Made by a program: the position numbers and the translations under genes
Origin: Cereibacter ovatus
GTDB taxonomy: Bacteria; Pseudomonadota; Alphaproteobacteria; Rhodobacterales; Rhodobacteraceae
Direction of reading: 5' to 3'
DNA length: 53,242 bases
Assembly: GCF_900207575.1 (NCBI RefSeq)
Contig: NZ_OAOQ01000022.1
Location: 1 to 53,242 of the forward strand
The notes under the pieces: generated by a model
Told to the model about the DNA's origin: nothing
Databases searched by the model: none
What the model saw: the letters and a program-made list of their open reading frames with translations, nothing else
Shown here: positions 25,931 to 35,647 of the stretch, piece after piece
Position numbering within the stretch: position 1 is the first letter of the stretch
Layout of the letters: every line of letters begins with the position of its first letter

Positions 25931-26630
25931 CAGCCGGAAGCGGCAGGCCCAGGCGGTCGGCCAGCCTGTCCAGGATCGGACCGGCATCAGACCAGTCGGC
26001 CTTGCGTGAGGCAAAAAGAACAGCCTGTGACCGATGCACCACCGCATCGGAAAGGATTTTCAGATGGTTCGCGCGCAGCGTTTCCCCTGACGAGGTAATG
26101 TCGGCGATGGCTTCGGCGGTCTGGTTTTTCACCGTGCCTTCCGTTGCGCCCTGACTGTCGACAAGCTGATAATCCGCAACACCGTTCGCCGTCAGGAACT
26201 CGCGCACAAGGCGGTGATATTTGGTGGCGATGCGAAGGCGGAAACCATGCGCCGCGCGGAAGGCAGATGCCGCGGCATCCAGATCGTCCAGCGTATCCAC
26301 ATCGATCCAGAACGCCGGAACCGCGATGATCAGATCGGCATGGCCAAAGCCAAGGGGCGCAAGCTCGGTCACCTGGGTTTGCCAGTCGGCCAGTTTGTCG
26401 CGCACCAGATCCGAGCCGGTGACGCCAAGATGAATGCGCCCCGCGCCCAGTTCCCGCGGAATCTCGCCTGCCGACAGCAGAACCAGCTCAACCCCGTCGA
26501 CCCCCTCGACGGCGCCGGAATATTCCCTCTCGGCTCCGGTCTGGCGCATCGCGACACCGCGCGCGCCGAACCAGTCGAAAGTCTTTTCCATCAGCCGCCC
26601 CTTCGAGGGCACCCCGATCTTCAGCATCAC
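25923..26630 (-). CDS. hisG: ATP phosphoribosyltransferase, short form (HisG)
   Basis: This is the first committed step of histidine synthesis, joining ATP and PRPP. The 235-aa length is that of the short form, which lacks the C-terminal regulatory domain and requires HisZ. Family segments are LKIGVPSKGRLMEKT at the start, the E-L-G-A-G-R-I-H-L-G-V-T-G block (about 60-72) and the PRPP-loop-like DSQGATEGTVKNQTAEAIADI at about 158-178. The GTG start overlaps the hisZ stop by 4 bases (ATG at 26627 is the alternative). The last gene of the hisS-hisZ-hisG operon. Confidence 0.95.
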   Translation of the reverse strand: MMLKIGVPSKGRLMEKTFDWFGARGVAMRQTGAEREYSGAVEGVDGVELVLLSAGEIPRELGAGRIHLGVTGSDLVRDKLADWQTQVTELAPLGFGHADLIIAVPAFWIDVDTLDDLDAAASAFRAAHGFRLRIATKYHRLVREFLTANGVADYQLVDSQGATEGTVKNQTAEAIADITSSGETLRANHLKILSDAVVHRSQAVLFASRKADWSDAGPILDRLADRLGLPLPAVI

Positions 26631-27727
26631 GAAAGCCCCTTCAGCCGGGCCACAAGCCCCGGACGGATCACGCCCCCCACCGCAGGGATCGAGCGCCCCT
26701 GCCCCAGCACCGCAGTCAGCGCATCATAGCGCCCGCCCGTGGAAACCGGCGGCAACGCAGGATCATCGGCGTGGAAGCTGAACACGAAGCCGTCGTAATA
26801 TTCCAGCGAACTCTGGCCATGGCTGGCTGCGAAAGCCAGCGTGCCGACCGACACCCCGCGCGCGTCCAGCGCATCCAGCCTGCGGGCGAACCGCGCCACC
26901 GAAGGCGCGATGGCGGGCATCCGCGCGGCCAAAACTTCAAGACAAAGCAATGCCTTGTCGGCGGTCGCCTCAAGCGAGAGCAGATCGTCCAGCACGGCGG
27001 TCTCGGCCGCGTCGATCGGGGCGGTGCGCGCGTCCTCGATCAGCGCCGCGACACGCGCTGCGACATCCGCCGGTTCTCGCAGGCCGATGGCGGGGCCCGC
27101 GGCTTCGATCAGCGCGCCCGCATCGGTCCCGGCCAGCCGGTCCAGCAGGCGCAACCGCGCCTCGGGCAGGGGCGCACGCCCGGAAAAACGATCCAGCATC
27201 GCGCGGAACCGCGCCGGTCGCCAGATGTGGCGCAAAAGAGCGGCCTTGCGTTTGGGCGTGGTGGACAGGCCCTGCACCGCCGCGGTCAGGATGCCGATAT
27301 CGCCGGTTTCCGCGCGCAGTTCCAGCGGGGCCAGCAGGCCCGCGATCAGCGCGAACACTTCGGCGTCGGCGGCTTCGGGTTCGGTGCGGTCGAATACCTC
27401 GAAGCCCACCTGCATGTATTCCGAGGCGCGCGGGCCGAAATGTTCCTGCCGGCGGAACACCTCGCCCATATAGGTGTAACGCGCCGGTTCGGCACCGCCC
27501 GCCATATGCGCCTGCACCACCGGCACGGTGAAATCGGGGCGCAGCATCATCTCGCCCCGCAGCGGATCCGAGGTGACATAGGCCCGTGCGCGGATATCCT
27601 CGCCGTAAAGGTCAAGAAGCGTCTCGGCGGGCAGCAGGATGTCGGCCTCGACCGGGGCGGCGCCGGCGGCCTGAAAAGCGGCAAAAATGTTTTCCGCTTC
27701 GGCCCGGATCGCTGCTTTCGCACTCAC
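26627..27727 (-). CDS. hisZ: ATP phosphoribosyltransferase regulatory subunit (HisZ)
   Basis: This 366-aa paralogue of histidyl-tRNA synthetase has lost aminoacylation and acts as the regulatory partner of short-form HisG, relaying histidine feedback. It retains class II synthetase motifs ([12 protein letters not shown] and [11 protein letters not shown], then STGGRYDAL at the C-terminal motif 3 region) but no anticodon-binding domain. GTG at 27727 overlaps the hisS stop by 4 bases and begins [15 protein letters not shown], which is a normal family start; the open frame extends upstream only into hisS. Adjacent placement with both hisS and hisG confirms the assignment. Confidence 0.93.
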   Translation of the reverse strand: MSAKAAIRAEAENIFAAFQAAGAAPVEADILLPAETLLDLYGEDIRARAYVTSDPLRGEMMLRPDFTVPVVQAHMAGGAEPARYTYMGEVFRRQEHFGPRASEYMQVGFEVFDRTEPEAADAEVFALIAGLLAPLELRAETGDIGILTAAVQGLSTTPKRKAALLRHIWRPARFRAMLDRFSGRAPLPEARLRLLDRLAGTDAGALIEAAGPAIGLREPADVAARVAALIEDARTAPIDAAETAVLDDLLSLEATADKALLCLEVLAARMPAIAPSVARFARRLDALDARGVSVGTLAFAASHGQSSLEYYDGFVFSFHADDPALPPVSTGGRYDALTAVLGQGRSIPAVGGVIRPGLVARLKGLS

Positions 27728-29208
27728 GACAGCATGTCCTTCACCGCCGCCACCAGACCGCCGCGGGCCACTTCGACCTGTGCGGGGCGCGATTTCCATT
27801 CCTCAAGGCTGGCACCGGCGGCGATCTTCGCACCCAGCACCAGATCCTTCAGAACCACCACCCCGCGCACGGCTTCGTCCGATCCCTGGATCACCGCAAC
27901 CGGAGAGTTCCGCGCATCGGCATATTTCAACTGATTGCCGAAGTTCTTGGGATTGCCCAGATAAAGTTCGGCCCGCAGGCCGGCGCGGCGCAACTCGCCC
28001 ACCATCGCCATGTAATCGGCCATGCGGTCGCGGTCCATCACCGTGACCACCACCGGCCCCTGCGCCTGTTGCCCCGCCCGCCCCTTGGCGCGCAGCGCGG
28101 CCAGCAGCCGGTCCACGCCGATCGAGACGCCCGTGGCGGGCACTGCCTGTCCGGTAAACCTTTTCACCAGATCGTCATAGCGTCCGCCACCCGCGACCGA
28201 GCCGAACTGCCGCTTGCGGCCCTTGTCATCCAGAATTTCGAACGTCAGTTCGGCTTCGAACACCGGGCCGGTGTAATAGCCAAGCCCCCGCACCACCGAG
28301 GGGTCCACCACCACACGGTCCGCACCATAGCCCTGCGCATCCAGCAGGGCCGCAATCGTTTCCAGTTCCTGCACGCCTTCGGCACCAAGGGCCGATCCGG
28401 TCACAAGCTCGCGCAGGCGCGCAACGGTGGCCGCGCCGGTTTCGCGGCCGGCGGCCATGAAGCCCATCACCACCTCGGCCTGTTCGTCCGACAGGCCCGC
28501 GCCCTTGGTGAAATCGCCCGACTCGTCGCGGCGACCCGCGCCCAGCAGCGCACGCACGCCCGCTTCGCCCAGACGGTCCAGCTTGTCGATGGCGCGCAGG
28601 ACGATCCCGCGTTCGGATTCGAACTTTGCCGGATCGCTCGGGTCAAGAACGCCGGCCACCTCCATCACGCCGTTCAGAACCTTGCGGTTGTTCACCCGCA
28701 CAATGTAGTCGCCGCGCGGAATTCCCACCACTTCCAGCGCATCCGACAGCATGGCGCAGATCTCGGCATCGGCGGCCACGCTGGCGGCGCCCACCGTGTC
28801 GGCATCGCATTGATAGAACTGGCGGAATCGCCCCGGCCCCGGCTTTTCGTTGCGCCAGACCGGCCCCATCGCATAGCGGCGATAGGGGCTTGGCAGATCG
28901 TTGCGGAACTGCGCCGCCACCCGTGCCAGCGGCGCCGTCAGATCATAACGCAGCGCCAGCCAGTCGCCATCCTCGTCCTGCCAGCCGAAAACGCCGTCGT
29001 TCGGGCGATCGACATCGGGCAGAAACTTGCCCAGTGCCTCGACCGTTTCCACCGCCGAGGTTTCCAGCGGGTCAAAGCCATAGCGATGATAAACCTCGGC
29101 CACCGCATCAAGCATTGCCTTGCGCTCGGTCACATCCGCGCCGAAATAGTCGCGGAAGCCCTTCGGCGTTTCCGCGCGCGGGCGGCGGGGAGCCTTGTCC
29201 TTGGCCAT
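27724..29208 (-). CDS. hisS: Histidyl-tRNA synthetase
   Basis: This enzyme charges tRNA-His. The 494-aa class II synthetase shows motif 1 region PKGFRDYFG, motif 2 [20 protein letters not shown] and histidine-specific segments ([11 protein letters not shown] and the glycine-rich [13 protein letters not shown], followed by [12 protein letters not shown] of motif 3). A C-terminal anticodon-binding domain follows (from about 395, [14 protein letters not shown]). It is longer than the E. coli enzyme (about 424 aa). The ATG beginning MAKDK is chosen because GAAGGG lies about 9 bases upstream. It is the first gene of the histidine operon and is divergent from slyX. Confidence 0.95.
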   Translation of the reverse strand: MAKDKAPRRPRAETPKGFRDYFGADVTERKAMLDAVAEVYHRYGFDPLETSAVETVEALGKFLPDVDRPNDGVFGWQDEDGDWLALRYDLTAPLARVAAQFRNDLPSPYRRYAMGPVWRNEKPGPGRFRQFYQCDADTVGAASVAADAEICAMLSDALEVVGIPRGDYIVRVNNRKVLNGVMEVAGVLDPSDPAKFESERGIVLRAIDKLDRLGEAGVRALLGAGRRDESGDFTKGAGLSDEQAEVVMGFMAAGRETGAATVARLRELVTGSALGAEGVQELETIAALLDAQGYGADRVVVDPSVVRGLGYYTGPVFEAELTFEILDDKGRKRQFGSVAGGGRYDDLVKRFTGQAVPATGVSIGVDRLLAALRAKGRAGQQAQGPVVVTVMDRDRMADYMAMVGELRRAGLRAELYLGNPKNFGNQLKYADARNSPVAVIQGSDEAVRGVVVLKDLVLGAKIAAGASLEEWKSRPAQVEVARGGLVAAVKDMLS

Positions 29209-29296
29209 GGGTCGCACCCTTCGCTGTTTGTCGCGCGCGGTGTATCGGAAGGGCGGCCCGCGGACAAGCGCCGGGCGGAATCGAAGGAGAAACCGG

Positions 29297-29497
29297 ATGG
29301 AGACGCGCCTTGAAGCGACCGAAGTGCAGATCGCGCATCTGACGCGGGCGGTCGAGGATCTGTCAGAGGTGGTGGCCCGGCAGGCGACCGAGATCGCGCT
29401 GCTGACGCGCCGGGTCGGGATGCTGATGCAGCGCGAAGCCGAACGCGAAGCCGACGGGGCGGCACTTCTGGCCGATCAGCGGCCGCCGCATTACTGA
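29297..29497 (+). CDS. slyX: SlyX family protein
   Basis: This 66-aa protein is almost entirely a heptad-repeat coiled coil ([20 protein letters not shown]) and ends with the conserved SlyX tail containing RPPHY. The biochemical role of SlyX is not established. The ATG at 29297 follows AAGGAGA with 7-base spacing; the longer open frame upstream overlaps hisS and has no ribosome site. It is followed immediately by the AbrB-family gene. Confidence 0.88.
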   Translation: METRLEATEVQIAHLTRAVEDLSEVVARQATEIALLTRRVGMLMQREAEREADGAALLADQRPPHY

Positions 29498-29542
29498 TTG
29501 CGGCGCTTGCCTTTCGCGCCACGGGGTGGTGATTTCTTCCCG

Positions 29543-30595
29543 ATGCGCCCGCACTTCGATCCGCTTGGTCTGTGTCTGACGCTCGCGCTTGGCGCGGCGG
29601 GTGGGCTTGTGGCGCGGGCGCTGGGGTTGCCGCTGCCACTGCTGCTTGGCTCGCTTTGCGCCGTGGGGGCGGCAGCGGCGTTCCGGCTGCGGCCGTTCGG
29701 CCGCCCGGTCGAGGCGCCCCAGGGTCTTCGGCTGTTTCTTGTCCCGGTGATCGGGCTGGCGATCGGTGGCGCCTTCACCCCGGACGTGATCGCCGAAGCG
29801 CCGCGCTGGTGGCCAAGCCTTGTCGCCCTTTGCCTGTTCCTGCCACTGGCGCATATCCTGGGCTATCTGATCTTTCGCCGGTTGGGCGGCCTGTCGCGGC
29901 CGACCGCCTGGTTCGGCGCCACGCCCGGCGGGCTGATCGAGTCGGTGGCCCTCGGCGACGAGGCCGGGGCCGATCCGCAGATCCTTGTCCTGCTTCAGTT
30001 CCTGCGGCTGATCCTGACCATCGCGCTGGTGCCCGCGGGCTTTACCTGGCTGACCGGACATGCGGTGGGCAGCGCCGCGGGTCCGGCGGGTGCCGCCGAT
30101 CCGCTGGGCGTTCCGGACATGCTGGTTCTGGCCGCGGCGGGGATTGCCGGGGTCTGGCTGGGGCGGAGCTTGCGGCTGCCTGGGCATGTGATGACCGGGC
30201 CGGTGGCGCTGTCGGCGCTGGCGCATCTGACGGGGCTGGCGGACGGGGTGCCGCCGGGCTGGCTGATCGGGATCACACAGATCGGCATCGGCAGCATGTT
30301 GGGCGCCCGTTTTGCCGGCCTGCCGCGCGGGGCGCTGCCGCTGGCGGCGCGGCTGTCGGCGCTGAACATGCTGGCCGCCCTTGTGCTGGCCTTCGGCTTT
30401 GCCTGGCCGGTGGCGGAACTTTCGGGCCAGCCGGTCGCGGCGGTGTTTCTGGCCTTTGCGCCGGGCGGGCTGGCGGAAATGAGCCTGATCGCGCTGTCTC
30501 TGCACATGAGCGTGGTCTATGTCACCGCCCATCATATCGCGCGCATCATGCTAAGCGTGACCTTCGCGCGGCTGGTGTGGCGGCGGATCGGCTAG
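29543..30595 (+). CDS. AbrB family membrane protein (PF05145 type)
   Basis: The 350-aa protein is highly hydrophobic with about ten membrane helices in two repeated halves, each with the family glycine motif (ATPGGLIESVALGDEAGAD in the first and FAPGGLAEMSLIA in the second). This matches the AbrB/ammonia-monooxygenase-like membrane family, whose transport substrate is unclear; it is unrelated to the Bacillus AbrB transcription factor. The start is uncertain: ATG at 29543 is used, while TTG at 29498 directly after the slyX stop is also open. Its stop overlaps that of convergent dnaE within CTAG. Confidence 0.87.
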   Translation: MRPHFDPLGLCLTLALGAAGGLVARALGLPLPLLLGSLCAVGAAAAFRLRPFGRPVEAPQGLRLFLVPVIGLAIGGAFTPDVIAEAPRWWPSLVALCLFLPLAHILGYLIFRRLGGLSRPTAWFGATPGGLIESVALGDEAGADPQILVLLQFLRLILTIALVPAGFTWLTGHAVGSAAGPAGAADPLGVPDMLVLAAAGIAGVWLGRSLRLPGHVMTGPVALSALAHLTGLADGVPPGWLIGITQIGIGSMLGARFAGLPRGALPLAARLSALNMLAALVLAFGFAWPVAELSGQPVAAVFLAFAPGGLAEMSLIALSLHMSVVYVTAHHIARIMLSVTFARLVWRRIG

Positions 30596-33500
30596 ATTTC
30601 TTCCACCATCTCGACCCCCGGCACGGCACGCAACGCGCTGCGGATCTGCGGCGTCACCGGAAAATCCTGGCCCAGATCGATATCGATTTCATCCCCGGTG
30701 GCGCCATCGCGCACACAGATCCGCACCGGCGCCTTCGCCCGTCCCTGCGCCCGCGCCAGAAGCGCACTGACCGAGGCCGCGGCCTCGGCGCGATCCAGGT
30801 GGATGCGCAGCGCGGTAGCGCCGGCCTCGGCTGCGACCGTATCGATGGGCGAGACCCCGCGCGCCAGCAGTTTCAGCGACTCGCCCTCCAGCGTCGCCTC
30901 GACCGTCAGCACCACATGGGCGCCCGGTTCCAGCAGGTCGCGGGCCTGTTCCAGCACGTCCGAAAACACCGTGCATTCATAAAGCCCGGTCGGGTCCGAC
31001 AGCTGAACAAAGGCAAAACGGTTGCCCTTGGCCGATTTCTTTTCCTGCCGCGAGGATACCGCGCCGGCCAGTTTCGCCACCATCGGCCCGCGCTGTGCGG
31101 CCTCGGCCAGCGCGGACAGCGTCAGAACGTTGCGCCGCTTCAACGCGCCCATGTAGTCGTCCAGCGGGTGGCCCGACAGATAGAAGCCGATCGCCTGATG
31201 TTCCTGCGCCAGCCGCTCGACCGGCAGCCAGTCGTCACGGTTCGGCAACCGCGGTTCGGGAATGTCGGCCCCCGCCTCGCCGAACAGCGAAACCTGCGAG
31301 GAATTTCGCGCGTCGTGAATGGCGGCGCTGTAGGACACCAGCGCATCCAGCGCCTCGAACACCCGTGCGCGGTTGCGGTCCAGGCAATCGAAGGCGCCCG
31401 CGCGGGCCAGCATTTCCAGCGGGCGCTTGCCGATCCGCTTCAGTTCCACCCGCCGCGCCAGATCGAACAGCGTGGCAAAGGCCCGCTCGCCCCGCGCATC
31501 CACGATCAGGCGCATGGCATCCACGCCGACGTTCTTCAGCGCGCCCAGCGCATAGACCACCGCGCCATCCTTCACGCTGAACGTGGCCAGCGAAGCATTC
31601 ACGCAGGGCGCCACCGTGCGGATACCCAGCTTGTCGACCTCGCGCTTGTAGACCGCCAGCTTGTCGGTCAGGTGGATATCGCAGTTCATCACCGCGGCCA
31701 TGAACTCGACCGGGTGATTGGCCTTCAGCCAGGCCGTCTGATAGCTGACCACCGCATAGGCCGCGGCGTGCGACTTGTTGAAACCGTAGTTGGCGAACTT
31801 CTCAAGCAGGTCGAAAACCTCGCCTGCCTTCTTCGCGTCGATCCCATGGGTGACCTTCGCGCCTTCGATGAACTTGGGCCGTTCCTTCGCCATTTCCTCG
31901 GCGATCTTCTTGCCCATGGCGCGGCGCAGAAGGTCGGCGCCGCCCAGCGTATAGCCGCCCATGACCTGCGCGATCTGCATCACCTGTTCCTGATAGACGA
32001 TGATGCCCTGAGTTTCCTTCAGGATCGGGTCGATGGTCGAATGCAGGCTTTCCAGCGGGCGAAGCCCATGCTTCACCTCGCAGTAAACCGGAATATTCTC
32101 CATCGGGCCAGGACGATACAGCGCCACCAGCGCCACGATATCTTCGATGCAGGTGGGCTTCATGCGCCGCAGCGCATCCATCATGCCAGAGCTTTCGACC
32201 TGAAACACCGCCACCGTCTTGGCCGCGGCGTAAAGTTCGTAGCTGGCCGGATCGTCCAGCGGGATATGGCCGATGTCATTCTCGGCCCCCGGTGGCGGAT
32301 CATACAGCACCCGCCCATCCGCCGCGACATGCAAGGGCCGCCCGCCCCCCCGGATCAGGTCAATCGCATTCTGAATCACCGTCAGGGTTTTCAGGCCGAG
32401 AAAGTCGAACTTCACCAGCCCCGCGGCTTCCACCCATTTCATGTTGAACTGCGTGGCCGGCATGTCCGAGCGCGGATCCTGATAGAGCGGCACCAACTCG
32501 TCCAGCGGCCGGTCGCCGATCACCACCCCCGCGGCATGGGTGCTGGCGTTGCGCAGCAGCCCCTCGATCTGCATCCCGTAATCCAGCAGGCGCTTGACCA
32601 CCTCTTCGGCCTTGGCGGCTTCCCTCAGGCGCGGCTCGTCGGCCAGCGCCTTCTGGATCGAGACCGGCTTCACCCCTTCCACCGGGATCATCTTCGACAG
32701 CCGGTCCACCTGCCCATAGGGCATCTGCAACACCCGGCCCACGTCCCGCACCGCAGCCTTCGACAGCAGCGCGCCGAAGGTGATGATCTGCCCCACCTTG
32801 TCGCGGCCATATTTGCCCTGAACGTAGCGGATCACCTCTTCCCGTCGATCCATGCAGAAGTCGATGTCAAAGTCCGGCATCGACACCCGCTCGGGGTTCA
32901 GAAATCGTTCGAACAGCAACTGATAGCGCAGCGGGTCCAGATCGGTGATCGTCAGCGCATAGGCCACAAGGCTGCCCGCCCCCGACCCCCGACCCGGCCC
33001 CACCGGGATGCCCTGCGACTTGGCCCATTTGATGAAATCGGCCACGATCAGGAAATAGCCGGGGAAGCCCATCTGCTCGATGATGCCCAACTCGAACGCC
33101 AGCCGCGCCTCGTAATCCGCAACCGGCGCGGCATGGGGGATCACCGCCAGCCGCGCCGCCAACCCCTCTTTCGCCTGCCGGCGCAACTCCTCCACCTCGT
33201 CCTCGGCAAAACGCGGCAGGATCGGCGGACGCTTGGCCGCCTTGAAGGCACAGCGCCGGGCGATCTCGACGGTGTTTTCCAACGCCTCGGGCAGATCGGC
33301 AAACAGCGCGCACATCTCGGCTTCGGACTTGAAATAATGCTGCGGCGTCAGACGCCTGCGCGGGGCCGCCTGATCGACATAGGCGCCCTCGGCGATGCAG
33401 ATCAGCGCATCATGCGCCTCATACATCTCGGCCTTGGGGAAATAGACGTCGTTTGTGGCCACCAAGGGCAGGTCCATCGCATAGGCCATCCCGACCAGCC

Positions 33501-34083
33501 CCGGCTCGGTCGCACGCTCGGCCTCGGTCAGACGGCCACCCTCGCCGGGATGGCGCTGCAATTCGACATAGAACCGCCCCGGCCAGATCGCCGCCAACCG
33601 CTGCATCAACGCCTCGGCCTTCGGCCGTTGACCGGCCTGCAACAGCCGCCCCACCGGCCCGTCCGCCCCGCCCGAAAGACAGATCACCCCCTCGGAATGA
33701 CGCTCAAGATCGGCCAGCGTCACCTGCGGCAACGCCCCCCCCTTGCCGACATAAAGACAGGACGACAGCTTCATCAGATGGCCATAGCCCACCTCGGACT
33801 GCGCCAGCAGCACAAGGGGGGCGGGCGGCTTTGGCTTCTCTCCCAACCCCACCGGATCATAATGGACCGAGATCTGGCACCCGACAATCGGCTGAACCCC
33901 CGCCCCGCTGGCCAGAACCGAAAACTCCAACGCCGCGAACATGGCATTGGTGTCGGTGACCGCAACGGCCGGCATTCCGGCCGCCGTGCACAGGCCCACA
34001 AGCTTCTTCACCGGCACCGCGCCTTCCAGCAGCGAATATTCGGTATGGACACGAAGATGGATGAATCGCGCGGCGTTTGACAT
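30592..34083 (-). CDS. dnaE: DNA polymerase III subunit alpha
   Basis: This 1163-aa replicative polymerase has the DnaE1 domain order: an N-terminal PHP domain (FIHLRVHTEYSLLEGAV), the polymerase core with catalytic aspartates in PDFDIDFCMDRR at about 400-411, a helix-hairpin-helix and thumb region, and a C-terminal OB fold (ERPM-type segment GPMVAKLAGAVSSRQEKKSAKG, then FVQLSDPTG). Length and order are normal for the chromosomal replicase rather than the mutagenic DnaE2, which is shorter. The ATG at 34083 gives a standard N-terminus. Its stop overlaps abrB (CTAG), leaving no room for a separate terminator. Confidence 0.95.
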   Translation of the reverse strand: MSNAARFIHLRVHTEYSLLEGAVPVKKLVGLCTAAGMPAVAVTDTNAMFAALEFSVLASGAGVQPIVGCQISVHYDPVGLGEKPKPPAPLVLLAQSEVGYGHLMKLSSCLYVGKGGALPQVTLADLERHSEGVICLSGGADGPVGRLLQAGQRPKAEALMQRLAAIWPGRFYVELQRHPGEGGRLTEAERATEPGLVGMAYAMDLPLVATNDVYFPKAEMYEAHDALICIAEGAYVDQAAPRRRLTPQHYFKSEAEMCALFADLPEALENTVEIARRCAFKAAKRPPILPRFAEDEVEELRRQAKEGLAARLAVIPHAAPVADYEARLAFELGIIEQMGFPGYFLIVADFIKWAKSQGIPVGPGRGSGAGSLVAYALTITDLDPLRYQLLFERFLNPERVSMPDFDIDFCMDRREEVIRYVQGKYGRDKVGQIITFGALLSKAAVRDVGRVLQMPYGQVDRLSKMIPVEGVKPVSIQKALADEPRLREAAKAEEVVKRLLDYGMQIEGLLRNASTHAAGVVIGDRPLDELVPLYQDPRSDMPATQFNMKWVEAAGLVKFDFLGLKTLTVIQNAIDLIRGGGRPLHVAADGRVLYDPPPGAENDIGHIPLDDPASYELYAAAKTVAVFQVESSGMMDALRRMKPTCIEDIVALVALYRPGPMENIPVYCEVKHGLRPLESLHSTIDPILKETQGIIVYQEQVMQIAQVMGGYTLGGADLLRRAMGKKIAEEMAKERPKFIEGAKVTHGIDAKKAGEVFDLLEKFANYGFNKSHAAAYAVVSYQTAWLKANHPVEFMAAVMNCDIHLTDKLAVYKREVDKLGIRTVAPCVNASLATFSVKDGAVVYALGALKNVGVDAMRLIVDARGERAFATLFDLARRVELKRIGKRPLEMLARAGAFDCLDRNRARVFEALDALVSYSAAIHDARNSSQVSLFGEAGADIPEPRLPNRDDWLPVERLAQEHQAIGFYLSGHPLDDYMGALKRRNVLTLSALAEAAQRGPMVAKLAGAVSSRQEKKSAKGNRFAFVQLSDPTGLYECTVFSDVLEQARDLLEPGAHVVLTVEATLEGESLKLLARGVSPIDTVAAEAGATALRIHLDRAEAAASVSALLARAQGRAKAPVRICVRDGATGDEIDIDLGQDFPVTPQIRSALRAVPGVEMVEEI

Positions 34084-34252
34084 GGCCGCAGCCTACCGGA
34101 CACGCGCGGCAGGCGGAAGGTCGCAGCTTCTCCTTGCCATCCGCCGCCCCGGCCGCTTTCATATCCCCATGCGCAGCCCGCCTTACGCCGCATCGGGCAG
34201 ACCTGCGCAAGCCCCACGATCCACTCTCACCCTGAAGGCGGCAGGTTTTCAC

Positions 34253-35647
34253 ATGACGGAAATCGCGTTCACCCTGAACGGAACGCATATGTATGTCTCG
34301 GCGCCGCCCACGCGCAGCCTGCTCGACTGGCTGCGCGAAGACATCGGCCTGACCGGCACCAAAGAAGGCTGCAACGAAGGCGACTGCGGCGCCTGCACCG
34401 TGATGGTCACGGACGAACGCGGCCCGCGCGCCCTGAACGGCTGCCTGCTGCTGCTGGCACAACTCGACGGCAAGACCGTCCATACCGTCGAAGGCCTCGC
34501 ACCCCCGACAGGAGACCTTCACCCGGTCCAACAAGCCCTCATCGACCATCACGGCTCGCAATGCGGCTTCTGCACCCCGGGGATCGCCATCTCGCTCGCC
34601 ACCGCCCACACGCTGGGCAGAACCGACCACGACACCGTGCTTGCCGGCAACCTCTGCCGCTGCACCGGCTACGCCCCAATCATCCGCGCGGCCCGCGCCG
34701 CCCAATCCCCCCCCTCTCCTTTCATTCTGGCCCAAATATCCTCGGGGGGGGCGAGGGGCGAAGCCCGTCGCAGGGGGGCAGACAGCCCCCCGCCCGGCCT
34801 CCACCCGCGCAGCACGGACGACCTCGCCCACCTTTACGCCAGGCGCCCCGATGCCACACTGATCGCCGGCGCAACCGACCTCGGGCTGCGCCTGACCAAG
34901 GATCTCGCCGACCTGCCCGACCCGATCTTCCTCTCGGACATCGAAGACCTGCGCCGGATCGAGCCGCAGGGCAACAGCCTGCGCATCGGCGCCGCCGTGA
35001 CCATCGAAGACCTGCGCGCGGCACTGGTTTCGCACATTCCGGGCATGGCCGACCTGCTTGGCCGCTTCGCCAGCCTGCAGATCCGCAACGCCGCCACCAT
35101 CGGCGGCAACATCGCCAACGGCTCGCCGATCGGCGACACCCCGCCCGCGCTGATCGCGCTTGGGGCAACACTTCACCTGCGCCGCGGCGAGGCACGGCGC
35201 GACATGCCGCTGGAAGCCTTCTTCCTCGATTACCGCAAACAGGACCGCCTCCCCGGAGAGTTCATCGAAGCCGTGACCATCCCCGCCACGGCCCCCGCAC
35301 TGCGCGGCTACAAGCTGTCCAAGCGGTTCGATCAGGACATCTCGACGCTTTGCGGCTGCTTCAACCTTTGCATCGCCGAGGGGGTCGTCACCTCTGCACG
35401 CGTGGCCTTCGGCGGCATGGCCGGCATCCCGAAACGCGCCCCAGCGGTCGAGGCCGCACTTCTGGGCCAGCCCTGGACCCTGGCCACGATCGAGGCCGCC
35501 CGCCCCGCCTTCGCCGCCGATTTCACCCCGATGTCGGACATGCGGGCCTCGGCCGCCTACCGGCTGGACGCGGCGGCCAACCTGCTGGTGCGCTATTTCC
35601 ACGACCTTGCCGGTCAGACGGTCTCGATCCGCGAGCTGCGGGCATGA
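34253..35647 (+). CDS. xdhA: Xanthine dehydrogenase small subunit XdhA
   Basis: This 464-aa subunit carries the two [2Fe-2S] clusters and FAD of xanthine dehydrogenase. The N-terminal ferredoxin domain has CNEGDCGAC at 41-49, then a second cluster with CGFC and CRCTGY around 103-141. The FAD-binding half follows with TLIAGATDLGL and ATIGGNIANGSPIGD. Between them, residues about 150-185 are an abnormal Pro/Gly/Arg-rich segment encoded by a repeat insertion at 34706-34800. The ATG at 34253 follows GGCAGG. The stop overlaps the xdhB start by 3 bases. Electrons flow from the XdhB molybdenum centre through these cofactors to NAD. Confidence 0.94.
   Translation: MTEIAFTLNGTHMYVSAPPTRSLLDWLREDIGLTGTKEGCNEGDCGACTVMVTDERGPRALNGCLLLLAQLDGKTVHTVEGLAPPTGDLHPVQQALIDHHGSQCGFCTPGIAISLATAHTLGRTDHDTVLAGNLCRCTGYAPIIRAARAAQSPPSPFILAQISSGGARGEARRRGADSPPPGLHPRSTDDLAHLYARRPDATLIAGATDLGLRLTKDLADLPDPIFLSDIEDLRRIEPQGNSLRIGAAVTIEDLRAALVSHIPGMADLLGRFASLQIRNAATIGGNIANGSPIGDTPPALIALGATLHLRRGEARRDMPLEAFFLDYRKQDRLPGEFIEAVTIPATAPALRGYKLSKRFDQDISTLCGCFNLCIAEGVVTSARVAFGGMAGIPKRAPAVEAALLGQPWTLATIEAARPAFAADFTPMSDMRASAAYRLDAAANLLVRYFHDLAGQTVSIRELRA
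34706..34800 (+). repeat. GC-rich interspersed repeat inserted in frame in xdhA
   Basis: The core TTTCATTCTGGCCCAAATAT at 34720-34739, continuing to a C/G-run, matches (with 3-4 differences) the inverse copy in xdhB. It is followed by a perfect 7-bp hairpin, GGGGGGC (34773-34779) and GCCCCCC (34785-34791). It keeps the reading frame and adds about 30 residues between two domains. Confidence 0.75.

Noticed and set aside
29572-34080. Very long plus-strand open frame (1502 codons) opposite dnaE
   Set aside because: It starts inside the AbrB-family gene in a different frame and then runs antisense to dnaE; its product is Arg/His/Gln-rich with no domains, a shadow caused by high GC.
34561-35643. 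Extension of xdhB upstream through xdhA in another frame
   Set aside because: The extra residues are low-complexity Arg/Pro-rich translation of xdhA out of frame; the family N-terminus begins at 35644.
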